The notes under the pieces were generated by a model, which saw nothing but the letters and a program-made list of their open reading frames with translations, was not told the DNA's origin and ran no database searches. 64,000 bases of DNA from Methylobacterium planeticum (GTDB lineage: Bacteria > Pseudomonadota > Alphaproteobacteria > Rhizobiales > Beijerinckiaceae). Made by a program: the position numbers and the translations under genes. Of this stretch, positions 61,433 through 64,000 are shown one piece after another. Position 1 is the first letter of the stretch. The number at the start of each line of letters is the position of its first letter. Where the stretch lies: positions 1 through 64,000 of the forward strand of contig NZ_VZZJ01000028.1 of the NCBI RefSeq assembly GCF_008806345.1, written 5' to 3'.

Positions 61433-62373
61433 GCGGCATCCGAAGCCTTCACGCCATCAGCCGGACGGTCGCGGACCTCGCCCGGACCGAGGCCTTCTAC
61501 CGCGACGGCCTCGGCTTCGTGCGGGAGGCCCCGCCGGAACCGCTGCCGGCCCCGCCGCTCCAGGCCATGGGCCTCGGCGAGGCGGGCGGGTGGCGCCTGC
61601 GCATGCGGATCGGGGAGCAGGTCGTCGCCTTCCTGAACTTCGATCCGCCGGGGGCGGCCTATCCGGCGGCGCCGGCCGCGACCGACCCGTTCTTCCAGCA
61701 CATCGCCATCCCGGTCCGCGACATGGAGCGGGCGATGCGGGCCCTCTCGACGCTCCATCCGGTTCCGATCAGCCAGGGCGGCGCTCAGATCCTGCCGGAA
61801 ACCTCGGGCGGCGTGTCCGCCTTCAAGTTCCGCGACCCCGACGGGCACCCGGTCGAGCTGATCCACTTCCCCGGCGGCGACCCCGCCGCCCGCTGGCGCG
61901 ACGCCCCCGGCCTGTTCCTCGGCATCGATCACTCGGCCATCACCGTCACCGACCTCGACGCCGCCCTCGCCTTCTACACCGGCACCCTCGGCCTGACGCT
62001 CGGCAGCCGCGGCCTCAATCGGGGCCCGGAGCAGGCCCGCCTCGACGGCGTCCCCGACCCGGAGGTCGACGTGATCGGGCTGGCGCCGCCGCTCCCGACC
62101 CCGCATGTCGAGCTGCTGCACTACCGCCGGCCCGCCTCCGGCGCCCCGGAGCGGCCCGCCTCCGGCGCCCCCGAGCCGCCGCCCTTCGGACCGCGCGACC
62201 GCGCCACGACCCGCTTCGTCTTCGCGGTGGACGACGTTCCGGCCCTCGCGCAGCGGATCCGGGCGGCCGGCTATCCCGCCGAGGCGGCGCCGGACGGGAG
62301 CGTCGCCTACGGCTCGGGTCCGGACGGCCACGGCTTCCTGCTCGTCGGGCCGACGGCACCGGGCCGCGCGTGA
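61429..62373 (+). CDS. Two-domain VOC family protein
   Basis: This 314-residue protein has two glyoxalase folds. The first begins SLHAISRTVADLARTEAFYR, the second FLGIDHSAITVTDLDAALAF. A duplicated RPASGAPE sequence lies in the second half (near 62130-62170). Such proteins often are ring-cleavage or isomerase enzymes. The ATG overlaps the SMP-30 stop (ATGA). A short duplication may reflect slippage. Confidence 0.88.
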   Translation: MSGIRSLHAISRTVADLARTEAFYRDGLGFVREAPPEPLPAPPLQAMGLGEAGGWRLRMRIGEQVVAFLNFDPPGAAYPAAPAATDPFFQHIAIPVRDMERAMRALSTLHPVPISQGGAQILPETSGGVSAFKFRDPDGHPVELIHFPGGDPAARWRDAPGLFLGIDHSAITVTDLDAALAFYTGTLGLTLGSRGLNRGPEQARLDGVPDPEVDVIGLAPPLPTPHVELLHYRRPASGAPERPASGAPEPPPFGPRDRATTRFVFAVDDVPALAQRIRAAGYPAEAAPDGSVAYGSGPDGHGFLLVGPTAPGRA

Positions 62374-62651
62374 GGCGTGCGTCGGGCAGCGTCCCTCTTC
62401 GCGCCGGAGTGCGGAGGGGGCGAGGCTCCCGGTCCGAGGGGCCGGACGCGGGCGGTTGCGGCGCCGGGGAGGCTTGACGCCCCGGCGGTCGCGCGTCCAA
62501 TGCCGCGCCCGAAACAGCCTGTCGGGTCCGGGCATCGCTCGGGCTTCGCCGCGCGTGAGGCCGCCCCCGGCGCCGCGGCGCCGTTCCGGACCGACCCGTC
62601 GGGCGGGCATGCGGGACGGCCTCCGACAGGCGTCAACACCCGAGGCCCCGG

Positions 62652-63542
62652 ATGCCGCCGCTCCTCGCCCTGCCGTTCCCGGCCATCGACCCCGTCGCGG
62701 TCGCGATCGGGCCGATCACGATCAAGTGGTACGCGCTCGCCTACATCGCCGGGCTCGTCGGCGGCTGGTACTACGCCCGCCGCCTCGTCAGGGCCGACAG
62801 CCTCTGGGGCGTGGTGCGCCGCCCGAGCCTCGCCGACATCGACGACCTCATCGTCTGGGTGGCGCTCGGGGTCGTCCTCGGCGGCCGCCTCGGCTACGTG
62901 CTGTTCTACAATCTGCCGATGTATCTCGACGACCCGATCGAGATCTTCGCCATCCGCAACGGCGGCATGTCGTTCCACGGCGGCTTCCTCGGGGCGATCC
63001 TGGCGATGCTGCTCTTCGCCCGGGCGCGCAAGCTCAACGGCTACACGCTCCTCGACATCGCCGCCGTGGTGGTGCCGATCGGCCTGTTCTTCGGCCGCAT
63101 CGCCAATTTCGTGAACGGCGAACTCTGGGGGCGCATCGCGCCGGACTTCCCCTACGCCGTCGTGTTCCCGAGCGGCGGCCCCCTGCCCCGGCACCCGAGC
63201 CAGCTCTACGAGGCCGTCACCGAGGGGCTGATCCTGTTCGTCGCGATGGCGCTCGCGGCCCGGCGCTTCGGCTTCCGCAAGCCGGGGCTCCTCGGGGGGA
63301 TCTTCGTCCTCGGCTACGCCCTCGCCCGGACCTTCTGCGAGTTCTTCCGCGAGCCGGACCGTCAGCTCGGCTACCTGTTCGGCAGCGAGCTCGGCCCCCT
63401 CGGCGGCGGCGTCACCATGGGGATGCTGCTCTGCCTGCCGATGGCCCTCGTCGGGCTCACCTACATCGTGCTCGCGGCGCGCGGACACACCCGCCCGCGC
63501 CGGCCGGTGGAGGAGCCGGCCGAGGCCGCGGTGAAGGCGTGA
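62652..63542 (+). CDS. lgt: Prolipoprotein diacylglyceryl transferase
   Basis: This 296-residue integral membrane enzyme moves diacylglycerol to the lipobox Cys of prolipoproteins. The signature block is GRIANFVNGELWGR, with GGMSFHGGFLGAILA and HPSQLYEA. Seven hydrophobic segments are seen. It is the first gene of a pair with the following methyltransferase, whose GTG overlaps its stop. Confidence 0.97.
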   Translation: MPPLLALPFPAIDPVAVAIGPITIKWYALAYIAGLVGGWYYARRLVRADSLWGVVRRPSLADIDDLIVWVALGVVLGGRLGYVLFYNLPMYLDDPIEIFAIRNGGMSFHGGFLGAILAMLLFARARKLNGYTLLDIAAVVVPIGLFFGRIANFVNGELWGRIAPDFPYAVVFPSGGPLPRHPSQLYEAVTEGLILFVAMALAARRFGFRKPGLLGGIFVLGYALARTFCEFFREPDRQLGYLFGSELGPLGGGVTMGMLLCLPMALVGLTYIVLAARGHTRPRRPVEEPAEAAVKA

Positions 63543-64000
63543 GCGCGACGCCCCTCGCCGGCGAGATCGCGGCGCTGATCCGCGAGACCGGTCCGATCGG
63601 GATCGACCGCTACATGGCCCTGTGCCTCGGCCACCCGGTGCACGGCTACTACCGCACCCGCGATCCCCTCGGCGCCGGCGGCGATTTCACCACCGCCCCC
63701 GAGATCAGCCAGATGTTCGGCGAGCTGATCGGGCTCTGGGCCGCCTCCGTCGGGGCGGAGATGGGAGGGGGCGGGGGCATGCTCCTCGTCGAGCTCGGGC
63801 CCGGGCGCGGCACCCTGATGTCCGACGCGCTCCGGGCCGTGCGGGCCGCCGCGCCGGGCTTCCGGCCCGCGCTCCACCTCGTCGAGACGAGCCCGGTCCT
63901 GCGGGCGGCGCAGGCGGCGGCCCTCGCCGGCGCCGTGCCGGATTTCGGGGCTCCGGCCTGGCACGACGCGCTCGACGCGCTGCCGGACGGGCCCGCGATC
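63539..64000 (+). CDS. SAM-dependent methyltransferase, MidA/NDUFAF7 family (cut by window edge)
   Basis: The visible 154 codons start with GTG overlapping the lgt stop. They read SATPLAGEIAALIRETGPIG, then YMALCLGHPVHGYYRTRDPL with GGDFTTAPEISQMFGELIGL, and a SAM site LLVELGPGRGTLMSDALRA. These are the DUF185/NDUFAF7 landmarks; the mitochondrial member methylates a complex I subunit. The C-terminus is outside the window. Confidence 0.93.
   Translation, partial: MSATPLAGEIAALIRETGPIGIDRYMALCLGHPVHGYYRTRDPLGAGGDFTTAPEISQMFGELIGLWAASVGAEMGGGGGMLLVELGPGRGTLMSDALRAVRAAAPGFRPALHLVETSPVLRAAQAAALAGAVPDFGAPAWHDALDALPDGPAI

Overview
This very GC-rich window looks like chromosome of a pink, aerobic anoxygenic phototrophic methylotroph of the Hyphomicrobiales, most likely Methylobacterium or Methylorubrum. 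The genus is inferred from gene content: PhyR is 267 residues long with its phospho-acceptor at Asp190, a crtEF-bchCXYZ-pufQBALMC photosynthesis superoperon is present, a MOFRL-type glycerate 2-kinase sits beside pyruvate kinase, and there are GapR, DUF1036, DUF2312 and DUF2865 proteins. No phage, insertion sequence or CRISPR array was seen.

Layout. 1-6.6 kb: the 5' end of tuf, the glycine cleavage operon gcvT-gcvH-gcvP behind a tandem glycine riboswitch, an outer-membrane beta-barrel gene, and tRNA-Gly(TCC) and tRNA-Tyr(GTA). 6.7-16.6 kb, all minus strand: recJ, the three-gene transhydrogenase pntAA-pntAB-pntB, a cytochrome oxidase subunit IV, an ABC1/UbiB kinase, an AbrB-Doc toxin-antitoxin pair with a 49-bp palindrome, and pepF. 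16.9-27.8 kb: a sigma-54 activator, two L,D-transpeptidases, a DUF882/M15 peptidoglycan protein, ppdK, and a 50-residue DUF3096 protein. 27.9-33.3 kb: small secreted proteins, a CNB protein, a SCO-like protein and a general stress response (GSR) block around divergent phyR and nepR. 33.5-44.2 kb: housekeeping genes (DUF2865, MBL hydrolase, DUF1499, MarR, gapR, DUF1244, N-formylglutamate amidohydrolase, glycerate kinase, DUF1036, pyk, hydrolase, TPR, rpmJ). 44.4-58.2 kb: the photosynthesis cluster. 58.2-64 kb: a GMC oxidoreductase opposite a cupin/SMP-30/VOC operon, then lgt and the start of a MidA-like methyltransferase.

How the genes work together. In the photosynthesis block, crtE, crtF, bchC, X, Y, Z and pufQ, B, A, L, M, C read in one direction. 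crtD-crtC diverge from crtE across a PpsR/CrtJ-type palindrome, and two more such palindromes flank the bchC promoter. Together they supply geranylgeranyl diphosphate, hydroxy/methoxy carotenoids, the chlorin-to-bacteriochlorin step, LH1, the reaction centre and its tetraheme donor.

The GSR block is the most notable part. Exact GGAAC-N16/17-CGTT sequences (EcfG-type promoters) precede phyR, nepR, a DUF1328 gene, a 56-codon ORF and a secreted small protein, and a near-match precedes a KGG-motif gene. Several of these units also end in a clear hairpin terminator. One more exact promoter lies 27 kb away upstream of the GMC oxidoreductase. The EcfG sigma gene itself is not in the window. These promoter calls come from reading the sequence by eye and have no experimental support here.
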